The translations under genes and the position numbers were made by a program. Below the pieces are notes generated by a model. The model was given only the letters and a program-made list of their open reading frames with translations, ran no database searches and had not been told where the DNA came from. From NCBI GenBank assembly GCA_965231905.1, contig CBDDOO010000002.1:868001-932000 (forward strand): a stretch of DNA of 64,000 nt, in the 5' to 3' direction. Position 1 is the stretch's first letter. Each line of letters opens with the position of its first letter. This document shows, piece by piece, positions 33,015-42,625 of the stretch. Origin of the DNA: G963663315 sp965231905. GTDB taxonomy: Bacteria > Pseudomonadota > Gammaproteobacteria > Arenicellales > Poriferihabitantaceae.

Positions 33015-34637
33015 ATGAACGACGACAATCCCTATCTACGGGGTCTCGACAAATGCGCCGCCAATTATTGCGCCTTGACTCCATTGAGCTTTCTGAAGCG
33101 GGCGGCGTCGGTTTATCCGGACAGTACTGCGGTAATTGACGGGCAATCCAGGGCGTCATGGCTGGAGACTTTTAATCGTTGTAAAAAACTGGCGTCGGCG
33201 CTGGTCAGACAGGGAGTGGGTAAAAACCGGACAGTGGCGATTCTTGCGCCCAATTCCCGGGCCTGTCTGGAAGCGCATTTTGCGATTCCGATGGCCGGAG
33301 CCGTGTTGAACGCGATCAATACCCGACTGGACGCCGCTACCATTGCATTCATTCTCGAACACGGGCAAGCCGATGTGTTCATGGTGGACGCGGAGTATGC
33401 GGGGCTGGCGAAACAGGTCATGGAGCGGGTCAGCCGGAAATTGTTCCTGGTGGAAATCGAGGCGCCCGGCATTGCCTGTTCCCTGGACGCGATTACCTGG
33501 TCCGGTTTTATCGAAAGCGGGGACGCTGATTTCCAGGGTCACTGGCCCGATGACGAGTGGGACGCGATATCGTTGAATTACACCTCCGGCACCACCGGCA
33601 ACCCCAAGGGCGTGGTCTACCATCACCGCGGCGCTTACCTGAATGCGCTCAGCAATGCGATAGGCTGGGAGATGCCGCACTTCCCGGTTTATCTATGGAC
33701 GCTGCCGATGTTCCATTGCAATGGCTGGTGTTTCCCGTGGACACTGGCGGCGGTAGCCGGTACCAGCGTCTGTCTGCGGCAGGTCAATCCGAAGTCCATC
33801 TTTGACGCCATCGCCGATTACCGGGTGACGCATTTTTGCGGAGCGCCGATCATCATGGGCATGCTGATCAATGCGCCGGATGACGAACGTCGGGAGTTTG
33901 ATCATCCGGTCAATATGATGACGGCGGCGGCGCCTCCTCCGGCTTCAACTCTGGAAGCGATGGATGCCCGGGGATTCAGGGTTACCCATGTATACGGATT
34001 GACGGAAACCTATGGTCCGGCCGTTATCTGTGCCCGGCAAAAACAATGGGAAGCGCTCGATTCACAGGCCCGCGCCGGTAAAATGTCCCGGCAGGGCGTG
34101 TCTTATCATGTGCTTGACGGCCTCGATGTGAAGCGCCCGGAAACCATGGCGCCGGTTGCCAGGGATGGCGCGGAACTGGGAGAAACCCTGTTTCAGGGCA
34201 ACATCGTGATGAAGGGTTATCTGTCCAACCCTGAAGCCACCCGGCAGGCTTTCGAGGGGGGCTGGTTCCATTCCGGCGATCTTGGCGTGATGCATGCAGA
34301 CAACTATATTGAACTCAAGGACCGGTCAAAGGACATCATTATTTCCGGCGGAGAGAATATTTCTTCGATTGAGATCGAGAATTGCCTGTACGCCCACCCC
34401 GACATTATCGAGGCCGCGGTGGTCGCGAAGCCGGACCCGAAGTGGGGGGAAAGCCCCTGCGCTTTTGTCGGCCTGGCGCCGGGCAAGACGCTCACGGCGC
34501 AGCAGGTGATTGACTTCTGCTACCGGAACCTTGCGCGTTACAAGGCGCCGAGGCATGTCGTATTCTGCGAATTACCGAAAACATCAACCGGCAAGATCCA
34601 GAAATTCAAGCTGCGGCAACGGGCGCGGGAAATATAA
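33015..34637 (+). CDS. Acyl-CoA ligase (AMP-forming), medium-chain / DmdB-like
   Basis: A 540-residue ANL-superfamily enzyme that makes acyl-CoA through an acyl-adenylate. The P-loop-like motif is NYTSGTTGNPKGVVYHHRG (residues 179-197), then VYGLTETYGP, GWFHSGDLGVMH and the adenylate Lys region in PKTSTGKIQKFKLR. Length and start resemble the fatty acyl / 3-methylmercaptopropionate ligase group; the substrate cannot be settled from sequence. Divergent from the YccU-like gene. Confidence 0.85.
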   Translation: MNDDNPYLRGLDKCAANYCALTPLSFLKRAASVYPDSTAVIDGQSRASWLETFNRCKKLASALVRQGVGKNRTVAILAPNSRACLEAHFAIPMAGAVLNAINTRLDAATIAFILEHGQADVFMVDAEYAGLAKQVMERVSRKLFLVEIEAPGIACSLDAITWSGFIESGDADFQGHWPDDEWDAISLNYTSGTTGNPKGVVYHHRGAYLNALSNAIGWEMPHFPVYLWTLPMFHCNGWCFPWTLAAVAGTSVCLRQVNPKSIFDAIADYRVTHFCGAPIIMGMLINAPDDERREFDHPVNMMTAAAPPPASTLEAMDARGFRVTHVYGLTETYGPAVICARQKQWEALDSQARAGKMSRQGVSYHVLDGLDVKRPETMAPVARDGAELGETLFQGNIVMKGYLSNPEATRQAFEGGWFHSGDLGVMHADNYIELKDRSKDIIISGGENISSIEIENCLYAHPDIIEAAVVAKPDPKWGESPCAFVGLAPGKTLTAQQVIDFCYRNLARYKAPRHVVFCELPKTSTGKIQKFKLRQRAREI

Positions 34638-34654
34638 TCGAACGCCGCCGCATT

Positions 34655-35941
34655 TCAGGTTTTCAGAGCCACCACCAGATCCATCACATTGGCGCCGGTT
34701 GGCCCGCTGTGAAAGAGCGCCCCCCGCTGCTTCAGGAATGTCCCGGAGTCCGCATTCTCCAGCGCCTGTTGAGCGTCCGGCGACCAGGTCCCGCCGTCTA
34801 CGATCGCGCCGGCATACGGGGTCGGTCCATCGGTGCCATCGGTGCCCGCCACAATCACCGCGACATTTTCCATGCCGCTGATGGTCCGGGCCAACAGCAG
34901 GGCCAGATGCTGGTTCCTGCCGCCGCAGCCGGGATGATCCGGTAAATGGATGGTTGGTTCCCCGCCCCAGATACAGACGCCCTGCCGGTCTTGATTGCCC
35001 AGTTGATCGGATACCATTTTTGCGACCTGCCCGATTTCCTGGCTGGACTGATTTCGATTCAGGTCCTGATTGATGATTACCCGCCAGCCTTGTCGCGCCG
35101 CCTGTTCCGCGACCGCGTCGCGGGCCAGGCTATTGGAAGCGATCACTCGCCCCCGATAGTCAAAACCGGTTGCAGTCGCTGGTGATTGCCGCGTTTGCCC
35201 GGCCCTGTCGAGTATCGGCCTGATTGACTCAGGAATATGAAAATCATCTCCGGGCATCGGCTGGTTGCTGCCAATACCGGAACCAATGACGCGAATATCA
35301 TCATCCGGCACATCGGAAATGGCGTAGGTGGTCACGCGCCTGCCGTGGAAGTTGCGCAGCAGTCTGCCGCCCTTTATCTGTGATAACCTGCAACGGAATT
35401 GATTGATCCGGTCAATACCATACCCGTGCGCAATCAACTCCCGGGTGACTTGTCGCAATTCATCCAGTCCCGTGTTGGTCGGGAGAAGTTCCGCCAGCGC
35501 GGACGCTCCCCCTGAAACCAGCATGACCAGAGATTCCGTTTCCGGTATTGATTCAACAAAGGACAGGAGTTGTCTGCCCGCAAACAGACTGTTTTCATCG
35601 GGGACGGGATGGGCGGATTCAATGATCTGTATTTTTCCCGGCAACCGCTCCGGTTCATGGATATGGTCGTATTTGGTAACCAGCAACCCCCTCGACTGCC
35701 GGGATAAAAACCCGGCGGCGCCCTGACACATTGCCTGCGCCGCCTTGCCCACCGCAACCAGATGATCAATATTCTCAACACCGTCTTCTCGCAGGGCGCC
35801 TCTGACCACATGTTCACCATTGACAGCGGCCACGCCCGTATGCCACAAAGATTTGACAATATCGTTCGGTCGAAGCTCTTTTTTCATCTCAAAATCCGAT
35901 GACCAGGAAATTTCCGGGGCAATGGGCGCCGTCATACTCAT
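34655..35941 (-). CDS. Glycerate 2-kinase (MOFRL family)
   Basis: A 428-residue protein with the two-domain GckA/TtuD pattern: LVMLVSGGASALAELLP in the N-part and VIVAGTDGTDGPTPYAGAIVDGGT in the MOFRL part. It phosphorylates glycerate to 2-phosphoglycerate, in serine cycle, tartrate or glyoxylate breakdown. Older annotations call the family hydroxypyruvate reductase. Convergent with the acyl-CoA ligase gene. Confidence 0.9.
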   Translation of the reverse strand: MSMTAPIAPEISWSSDFEMKKELRPNDIVKSLWHTGVAAVNGEHVVRGALREDGVENIDHLVAVGKAAQAMCQGAAGFLSRQSRGLLVTKYDHIHEPERLPGKIQIIESAHPVPDENSLFAGRQLLSFVESIPETESLVMLVSGGASALAELLPTNTGLDELRQVTRELIAHGYGIDRINQFRCRLSQIKGGRLLRNFHGRRVTTYAISDVPDDDIRVIGSGIGSNQPMPGDDFHIPESIRPILDRAGQTRQSPATATGFDYRGRVIASNSLARDAVAEQAARQGWRVIINQDLNRNQSSQEIGQVAKMVSDQLGNQDRQGVCIWGGEPTIHLPDHPGCGGRNQHLALLLARTISGMENVAVIVAGTDGTDGPTPYAGAIVDGGTWSPDAQQALENADSGTFLKQRGALFHSGPTGANVMDLVVALKT

Positions 35942-36003
35942 TGCTATAAATCGGAGCCAAAAATCAAGTATACTGTCCGTTGACCCCCTGACACCTATTT
36001 ATT

Positions 36004-37062
36004 ATGGACCGAATCGTCAACTGGTTTAAGCGGCAGCTTTCCAATCCCCAGGTCGTATTTCTCACGCTGGCAATCATCGGGCTGTTACTGATCATATCCT
36101 ACGCTGGCGGCACCCTGGCTCCGGTGATCGCCGCGGTGATCATCGCCTATCTGCTCGAAGGCCTGATCAGTAGAATGACAAGGCTGAAGATACCACGATT
36201 CCTGTCGCTCTGGATCGTGTTTTCCGGATTCATGATATTTCTGTCCGGTATCACCTTCGGTTTGCTGCCGGTCTTGTACAAGCAGTTGACGGAAGTGGTT
36301 CAACAAATCCCCAGTATGCTGACCCAGGGTCAGGCGGTTCTGATGGCCTTGCCCGAACATTATCCGGACCTGATTTCGACTGCCCAGGTGAGGGAGTTGA
36401 TCATCAGTTTGCGGACCCAGTTGACCGAGGCGGGACAGGATTTGATCACCAGCTCGATCTCCGCCACCGCCAGCGTCATTACCATAATGATCTATATTGT
36501 GTTGCTGCCCATTCTGGTTTTCTTTTTCCTCAAGGACAAACGGGTTATCCTGCGCTGGGTCGAAGAACTGTTGCCCAGTGATCATGAACTGGCGATTCGT
36601 GTATGGGGGGACGTGGATCTGCAAATCGGGAATTATGTTCGCGGCAAATTCTGGGAAATCCTGATCGTCTGGTTCGCGACATTGGCGTCGTTTGTTTATT
36701 TTGGCCTGCAATACGCGATGCTGCTCTCGGTCGTAGTCGGGCTTTCGGTTCTGATTCCCTATATCGGCGCAATCGTAGTCACCATTCCGGTGGTGTTGAT
36801 CGCATGGTTTCAATGGGGCTGGTCCAACGAGTTCATCAGTCTGGTTGTTGTTTATCTCGTGATTCAGGCGCTCGACGGTAACCTTCTGGTCCCCATTCTG
36901 TTTTCAGAAGTGGTCAATATCCACCCGATCGCAATCATCGTCGCGGTGTTGTTCTTTGGCGGGTTATGGGGGTTGTGGGGAATCTTTTTTGCGATACCCC
37001 TGGCTACACTGGTGCGCGCCATTATTCGCGCATGGCCAAAACCGGACGGAGAACAAGTCTGA
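36004..37062 (+). CDS. AI-2E family transporter
   Basis: A 352-residue membrane protein with about seven hydrophobic segments of the PerM/TqsA/YdiK family. The central soluble part lies between residues 95 and 150 (VLYKQLTEVVQQIPSMLTQG), and IPYIGAIVVTIPVVLIAWFQWG and the GGLWGLWGIFFAIPLATLVRAI end are family signatures. Substrate unknown; relatives export autoinducer or peptides, or exchange Na+/H+. A DUF2007 gene follows closely. Confidence 0.9.
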   Translation: MDRIVNWFKRQLSNPQVVFLTLAIIGLLLIISYAGGTLAPVIAAVIIAYLLEGLISRMTRLKIPRFLSLWIVFSGFMIFLSGITFGLLPVLYKQLTEVVQQIPSMLTQGQAVLMALPEHYPDLISTAQVRELIISLRTQLTEAGQDLITSSISATASVITIMIYIVLLPILVFFFLKDKRVILRWVEELLPSDHELAIRVWGDVDLQIGNYVRGKFWEILIVWFATLASFVYFGLQYAMLLSVVVGLSVLIPYIGAIVVTIPVVLIAWFQWGWSNEFISLVVVYLVIQALDGNLLVPILFSEVVNIHPIAIIVAVLFFGGLWGLWGIFFAIPLATLVRAIIRAWPKPDGEQV

Positions 37063-37077
37063 ACAGCGATTTACCCG

Positions 37078-37392
37078 GTGCGAAGAGTCTACATAGCGGA
37101 TTCCCTGGTGGACGGCCAGTTATTGGTCGACTATCTGGTTCAGTATGGCATTGAGGCAGAGATGTTTCATCAAAATTCCCAGGGCGGGCTGGGTGAGCTT
37201 GCTGTAACCTGGCCGGAAGTATGGATAAAACACGATTCGGACAGGAACCGGGCGCGGTTGCTGATAGAGCAATTCGATAGACGCCCTTCGCCTGTGCATC
37301 ACTTTTTTTGCCCGCAGTGTAATGAGTCCAATCCAGACACCTTTGAAATATGCTGGCAATGCGGCATGCCGTTGAATTCGGATTCGGTGTGA
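37078..37392 (+). CDS. DUF2007 domain protein with zinc ribbon
   Basis: A 104-residue product starting at GTG with RRVYIADSLVDGQLLVDYLV, the DUF2007 (signal-transducing GlnB-like fold) part, then a C-terminal zinc ribbon with FCPQCNESNPDTFEICWQCG. Function unknown. It lies between the AI-2E transporter and mrcB. Confidence 0.82.
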   Translation: MRRVYIADSLVDGQLLVDYLVQYGIEAEMFHQNSQGGLGELAVTWPEVWIKHDSDRNRARLLIEQFDRRPSPVHHFFCPQCNESNPDTFEICWQCGMPLNSDSV

Positions 37393-37396
37393 GCGG

Positions 37397-39727
37397 ATGG
37401 CGAACAAGCGCCATGCCCACAAGGATCATCGAGTCCCGAAGAAATCTCCGGCAAAAGCGGGGCGGGGCGGTAATTTCTGGCTGTTTATTTCCACTCGCCT
37501 GTTGGCGGGACTGTTTTTCGTAACACTGGTTATACTGCTTTATTTTGATCTGGAGATAAAGCAGCGTTTCAGCGGCAACATCCAATCCGAGCCAGCCCAT
37601 GTTTACGGTCGGCCGCTATCCCTGTCGAAAGGCCAGGCATACACTCCCGAGGACCTCACAGGCCGGCTTGAAGCCGACGGCTATCGCCGTACCGGCACAC
37701 TTGCAGAACCCGGAGACTTCGCGCCTGCAGCCCATGCCGTAGACGTTTTCATCCGGCGCTTTGGTCAGGAGGACGATTTCCACGAAGCGCGCGCTGTGCG
37801 AATTGCATTCGATCATGGCGTCATCTCCGGCGTGATTGACCACGCCAGCGGAGACCACGTGGAGCAAGTGGAATTTGCTCCGCCATTGATTGGCAGTCTG
37901 CAACTCAGGCCCCATAAGGATCGGATTTCGCTCAAGCCGCATCAGGCTCCGGCCGTGTTGCTGGAAGCGCTGTTCATCATGGAAGACCGCAATTTCCAAT
38001 ATCATCACGGTATCGACCCGCGCGGGATCCTGCGCGCGATATGGTCCAATCTGCGACATGGCAGGGCGGTTCAGGGGGCCAGTACGCTGACCCAGCAACT
38101 GGTCAAGAATCTGTTCCTGAATCCGCAAAAAAACTGGACCCGTAAAATAGTCGAAGCCATGATGGCCGTCATGATGGAACTTCGGTTCAGCAAGGCCGCC
38201 ATTCTCGAATTGTATCTGAACGAGGTATTCCTGGGGCAGTCCGGCAACCGGGCCATTCACGGGTTTGCCCTGGCCAGTGAATACTGGTTCGCCCGCCCGG
38301 TCAATCAACTGAAGGTTGAGGAGGTCGCAATGCTGGTCGGGATGATCGCGGCGCCTTCCTTTTATAATCCGCGCAAACACCCCGAACGGGCCCTGAAGCG
38401 CCGCAATCTGGTACTCGATACCCTGGCCAGGGCCGGATCAATCAGCGCCCGGAACGCTGAACTGCTGTCGCAAAAGCCACTTGGAATCGCCCCGCACAAA
38501 TCGTTGTCAACCAGCGATTTCCCGTCCTGGCTCGATTACCTGCATCGTCAGTTAAGACAGTATTATTCGGCCCGGGCGCTACGGGAAAACGGATTGAACC
38601 TGTACACTACCATTGATGTCGAAATCCAGGAAATCGCACAGCAGGCGCTCTTTGACACACTGGCCCGCCTTGAGAAGCAAAAGAAAATGGCGCCGGGGGG
38701 ATTGCAGGGCGCGGTGATTGTGGTGGATCCCGGACGTGGCGAAATCCTGGCGTTGGCAGGTGACCGCGCCCGCGGCTATTTTGGATTCAATCGCGCGGTT
38801 GATGCCCGGCGGCCGGTTGGGTCGCTGGTCAAGCCTGTGGTGTATTTGACCGCGTTGGAACTTCCCGAAAAGTATTCTCTGGCCACATTGCTGGACGACA
38901 GCCCGCTTACCCTCCGGTCAAAGGGCAGCGAACCCTGGTCTCCGCAAAACTATGACAAGACGTTTCGCGGTCCCGTGCCGTTGTACCAGGGCCTGGTCCA
39001 TTCCTGGAATTTACCCACCGTGCGGCTTGGACTGGAGCTGGGCGTGGACCGGGTTATCGAAACCATGCGCCGGTTCGGCATCCAGCGCGACATAGCCGAT
39101 TATCCCTCAACCCTGCTCGGCGCCAGCCAGCATTCCCCGCTGGAAATGGCGCAGATGTATCAGGTCATCGCCAACCAGGGTAATCTGGTCCCGTTACGCA
39201 CGATACGCAGCATCGGGAATCATCGGGGTCACACGGTCGCCAGATTTCCTGTTTCGACACGCCGGGTGATCGACTATGAGAGCGCTTTTCTGATTGATCA
39301 CGCGCTGAAAATGGTGGTTCGACAGGGCACCGCCGCGGGCTTGAGTCGAAGTTTTGACGCGCGGCTGAATCTGGCCGGAAAAACAGGGACTACGGACGAT
39401 TTCCGGGATAGCTGGTTTGCCGGTTACAGCGCCAATCTGCTGACGGTGGTATGGGTCGGGCGGGACGACAATCAACCGGTCAATCTGTCCGGCGCGAGCG
39501 GCGCCATGCGGGTTTGGGAGGAAGTCATGTCCCGGCTGAATCCGGAAAAATCAATCCTTTCGAAAAATAACAACATTGTCACAGTCAGTATTGACCCTGA
39601 TACCGGGCTGGTCGCCAATCAACATTGTCCGAAGCGGTTGAACCTGCCATTCATAAAGGGGTCGGAGCCGGAAGGATTTGCACCGTGTTCCGGCCTGTCA
39701 GGCAAGGTCGGGGGCTGGTTCAAGTAA
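37397..39727 (+). CDS. mrcB: Penicillin-binding protein 1B
   Basis: Bifunctional class A PBP in the inner membrane, polymerising and cross-linking peptidoglycan. The 776-residue product has a membrane anchor near residues 28-52, a UB2H-type region (SLSKGQAYTPEDL), the GT51 catalytic Glu in EDRNFQYHHGIDPRG and QGASTLTQQLVKNLF, and transpeptidase motifs SLVK (GSLVKPVVYLTA), SWN (VHSWNLPTVR) and KTGTT. An acidic to basic N-tail (NKRHAHKDHRVPKK) fits the family. Length near 800. Confidence 0.95.
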   Translation: MANKRHAHKDHRVPKKSPAKAGRGGNFWLFISTRLLAGLFFVTLVILLYFDLEIKQRFSGNIQSEPAHVYGRPLSLSKGQAYTPEDLTGRLEADGYRRTGTLAEPGDFAPAAHAVDVFIRRFGQEDDFHEARAVRIAFDHGVISGVIDHASGDHVEQVEFAPPLIGSLQLRPHKDRISLKPHQAPAVLLEALFIMEDRNFQYHHGIDPRGILRAIWSNLRHGRAVQGASTLTQQLVKNLFLNPQKNWTRKIVEAMMAVMMELRFSKAAILELYLNEVFLGQSGNRAIHGFALASEYWFARPVNQLKVEEVAMLVGMIAAPSFYNPRKHPERALKRRNLVLDTLARAGSISARNAELLSQKPLGIAPHKSLSTSDFPSWLDYLHRQLRQYYSARALRENGLNLYTTIDVEIQEIAQQALFDTLARLEKQKKMAPGGLQGAVIVVDPGRGEILALAGDRARGYFGFNRAVDARRPVGSLVKPVVYLTALELPEKYSLATLLDDSPLTLRSKGSEPWSPQNYDKTFRGPVPLYQGLVHSWNLPTVRLGLELGVDRVIETMRRFGIQRDIADYPSTLLGASQHSPLEMAQMYQVIANQGNLVPLRTIRSIGNHRGHTVARFPVSTRRVIDYESAFLIDHALKMVVRQGTAAGLSRSFDARLNLAGKTGTTDDFRDSWFAGYSANLLTVVWVGRDDNQPVNLSGASGAMRVWEEVMSRLNPEKSILSKNNNIVTVSIDPDTGLVANQHCPKRLNLPFIKGSEPEGFAPCSGLSGKVGGWFK

Positions 39728-39873
39728 GTACAATCAGGCGGGAATCCATAATTGACGGGCGGGAATCCATAATTCATAATTATCGACACGGGTGGGGGCG
39801 CAGACCCGCCCCTGCGATCAAGTCGTCATTCCCTTGATAAGCGGGAATCCACATTAACTCCGGTGGCATCAAA
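39728..39873. repeat. Intergenic palindromic/tandem repeats
   Basis: The gap holds two direct copies of GGCGGGAATCCATAATT (39737-39753 and 39758-39774, 21 bases apart), a REP-like GC-rich palindrome around 39789-39816 and a third GCGGGAATCCA at 39841. Similar palindromes occur at 43518, 49448 and 50561. No gene is visible. Confidence 0.7.
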
Positions 39874-41250
39874 ATGAACTATTATAAATCTATCATTGAA
39901 ACGATCGGCGATACGCCTCTGGTCAGGCTCAATTCCGTCAATCGCGGTATCAAGGGGACCGTGCTGGCGAAGGTTGAATACTTCAATCCGGGAAATTCGA
40001 TGAAGGACCGCATGGCGATAAAAATGATCGAAGACGCCGAGGCGAGGGGAGATTTGAAACCGGGTGGCACGATTATCGAAGGCACCTCGGGCAATACCGG
40101 TATGGGATTGGCGCTGGGGGCCATTTCAAAAGGCTACAAATGTATTTTTACTCTGGCTGACAAGCAATCCCAGGAGAAGATAGACATATTGAAGGCGGTC
40201 GGCGCCGAAGTCCATGTCTGCCCGACTTCGGTGGCGCCCGAAGACCCGAGGTCATACTACTCGGTGGCGCAGCGGTTGAACCAGGAAATCGAAAATTCGT
40301 ATTACCCCAATCAGTATGATAACTTGTCCAATGCGGACGCGCATTATGAAACCACCGGCCCGGAAATCTGGCGGGATACCGATGGCAGAATCACCCACTA
40401 CGCGGCAGGGGTCGGCACAGGTGGTTCGATGTGCGGCGTGGCTAAATATCTGAAGGAGCAAAACCCCGAAGTGGTGACGGTCGGCATTGATACCTACGGT
40501 TCGGTGTTCAAGAAATACAAGGAAACCGGAGTGTTCGATGAAACTGAAATCTATCCCTATCTGACCGAGGGCATCGGCGAAGATATTCTCCCTGCCAATG
40601 TTGATTTCTCATTGATTGACCATTTTGTAAAAGCGACCGACAAGGACGGGGCAATCATGACCCGAAGGCTGTCCCGTGAAGAAGGCCTGTTCGTCGGATG
40701 GTCCTGCGGCTCTGCGGTATGGGGCGCGCTGGAGTGGGCCCGGGAGAACCTGGTTGAAGACGATATTATGGTGATCATCCTGCCGGACCACGGTACCCGT
40801 TATCTGGGCAAGATTTACAATGATGACTGGATGAAGGATCACGGTTTTATCGAGGAGCGGGAATATGACTCGGCGGCAAATATCATTGCGAAACAAGGCG
40901 GTGAAGACGCTCTCAGTACGATCAGCAAGAATGCCAGTGTGGCCGAGGCGGTTTCATTGCTGACCGCTGTTTCGGTTTCGCAGTTGCCGGTGATGGACGG
41001 GGATGAGTTTGTCGGCAGCCTGAGCGATACCCGATTGCTCAAGCAACTGATCAAAGACCCCTCCATCCGGGGAAAGGCGGTCCACGAGGTCATGGACGAG
41101 CCATTCCAGTTTGTTCCGGCCGATACCACGCTTGACGTCCTTTCTTCGATGATCAACCGCAATAACCCCGCGCTGATGGTCAGGGACCCGCGCGGCCTTC
41201 CGCGCATCATTACCCGGCATGACTTGCTCGAAGCGATCGCAGAAGCGTAA
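39874..41250 (+). CDS. Cystathionine beta-synthase with CBS-domain pair
   Basis: PLP enzyme condensing serine and homocysteine (or acting as cysteine synthase). The 458-residue product has the lysine in NPGNSMKDRMAIK (the core K of the family), EGTSGNTGMGLA for the substrate phosphate loop and GVGTGGSMCGVAKYL. Residues after about 330 form a two-CBS regulatory part ending MINRNNPALMVRDPRGLPRI. It overlaps the MFS gene tail to tail by 41 bases. Confidence 0.92.
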   Translation: MNYYKSIIETIGDTPLVRLNSVNRGIKGTVLAKVEYFNPGNSMKDRMAIKMIEDAEARGDLKPGGTIIEGTSGNTGMGLALGAISKGYKCIFTLADKQSQEKIDILKAVGAEVHVCPTSVAPEDPRSYYSVAQRLNQEIENSYYPNQYDNLSNADAHYETTGPEIWRDTDGRITHYAAGVGTGGSMCGVAKYLKEQNPEVVTVGIDTYGSVFKKYKETGVFDETEIYPYLTEGIGEDILPANVDFSLIDHFVKATDKDGAIMTRRLSREEGLFVGWSCGSAVWGALEWARENLVEDDIMVIILPDHGTRYLGKIYNDDWMKDHGFIEEREYDSAANIIAKQGGEDALSTISKNASVAEAVSLLTAVSVSQLPVMDGDEFVGSLSDTRLLKQLIKDPSIRGKAVHEVMDEPFQFVPADTTLDVLSSMINRNNPALMVRDPRGLPRIITRHDLLEAIAEA

Positions 41251-42451
41251 GCCTTTTGTCGCGTCGCAACAGATAAAATACAATCGCCAGGTTCATGATG
41301 TTGAATGCGATGACGTTTATAAATGACAGCGTATAGGAGCCGGACAGGTCGTATAACGCCCCCGCCATCCATCCTCCGAGCGCCATACCCCCTACAGTAG
41401 CGACAAACAGCAGGCCGATTCTGCTACCCGCCTGGTCGGGTCGGAAAAACCGGCGAACGATCAGCATATAAGATGGCGTGATGCCGCCCTGAACCAGACC
41501 GAACGCGATGGCTGCCAGATAAAGGCTGGTCAGGGTATCGACGAATATAAACAGGAAAATCACCAATGCCTGTAGACTTGACCCGAGCAGCAGTGTCCTG
41601 ATTCCGCCAATTCGATCAGAAATAAAGCCGGAAGCAACGCGGCTGACGATACCGGAGCCCAGCATGATCGACAGCATCCAGGCTCCGTCTCTGGCATCGA
41701 AACCCAGATCAATGACATGTGGGATAAGATGTATCTGTGGCATGGACATTGCCACGCAGCAACCAATCCCGGCGACACACAGAGCGACTTGCAGTTGTCC
41801 TGCCGTCATATCCAGCGGGCGGCTCCAGTTTTCCCGGTCGGCAGCCTGGTTGATGGCAGAGTCATCCCGATTCCTCTTGAGATATACCAGAGAAAGGGGA
41901 AGCATGCTCAGACTGCACCACGCCAGCCAGACAAGGCTTTGCCGCCACCCGGATGAATCGATCCAGCTCTGCAGGATCGGAGGCCAGAGTGCGCCAGCCA
42001 GATAGCTTCCGCTGGTTACAATACCGATTGCCAGTCCTCGTCTGCGAGTAAACCAGTGCGAGATGTCCGCCGTCAACGGGCCAAATGCAAAAGCGCCGCC
42101 GAGAAAGCCGCAAAGCACGGACAGGGAGAGCGTGAATACCCAGAAGTTTTCCGCGTGGCTGACGATGTACAACCCCGACGGCAGGCAAATACTCGCAGTG
42201 ACCGCCAGTACCGGAATGCCGAACCGGTCCATGAATCGCCCGAGTACAATGGTGCCCAGGCCAAACCCGGTCATGTACAGGGTATAGGGCAGGGCGCCAG
42301 CGCCGTGGCCGACCTGGAACTCCCGGGTTACCGGCTCAAGTACCATTACGGAAGCATACATCCCGCACAGCGCAACCGTCATCATCAGCAGGGAATTGAT
42401 TACCCTGACAACGGCATAAGGGGAAGAGGGCGGATTCAGGTTGGTGATCAT
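41210..42451 (-). CDS. MFS transporter
   Basis: A 413-residue product with about 12 hydrophobic segments and the MFS loop-2/3-type motif (GRFMDRFGIPV) and a second similar pattern (SGFISDRIGGIRT). It resembles OFA/monocarboxylate-like carriers, but no substrate can be given. The 3' end overlaps the cystathionine beta-synthase gene by 41 bases on the other strand. Confidence 0.88.
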   Translation of the reverse strand: MITNLNPPSSPYAVVRVINSLLMMTVALCGMYASVMVLEPVTREFQVGHGAGALPYTLYMTGFGLGTIVLGRFMDRFGIPVLAVTASICLPSGLYIVSHAENFWVFTLSLSVLCGFLGGAFAFGPLTADISHWFTRRRGLAIGIVTSGSYLAGALWPPILQSWIDSSGWRQSLVWLAWCSLSMLPLSLVYLKRNRDDSAINQAADRENWSRPLDMTAGQLQVALCVAGIGCCVAMSMPQIHLIPHVIDLGFDARDGAWMLSIMLGSGIVSRVASGFISDRIGGIRTLLLGSSLQALVIFLFIFVDTLTSLYLAAIAFGLVQGGITPSYMLIVRRFFRPDQAGSRIGLLFVATVGGMALGGWMAGALYDLSGSYTLSFINVIAFNIMNLAIVFYLLRRDKRLTLLRSLRASHAG

Positions 42452-42625
42452 CAGGCGGTCAGGTCAAGCCGCCGATCATACTTCACCGGCTCCTGTAAGC
42501 CAATCCCGCTATCCCCACGCTCAACTGTCGGCGTGGATTCCTGCCTTTGGCAGCATATTTCAGTTAGACTCTGCCATCGCCCTGATAAATTTTACCCATT
42601 CAAACCAGCCAGAACCCGGAGCAAT

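Noticed and set aside
42056..42625. Long N-terminal extension of the EamA gene
   Set aside because: It is the antisense of the MFS gene, has no membrane or family pattern, and the TTG at 42626 with GGAG gives the normal length.
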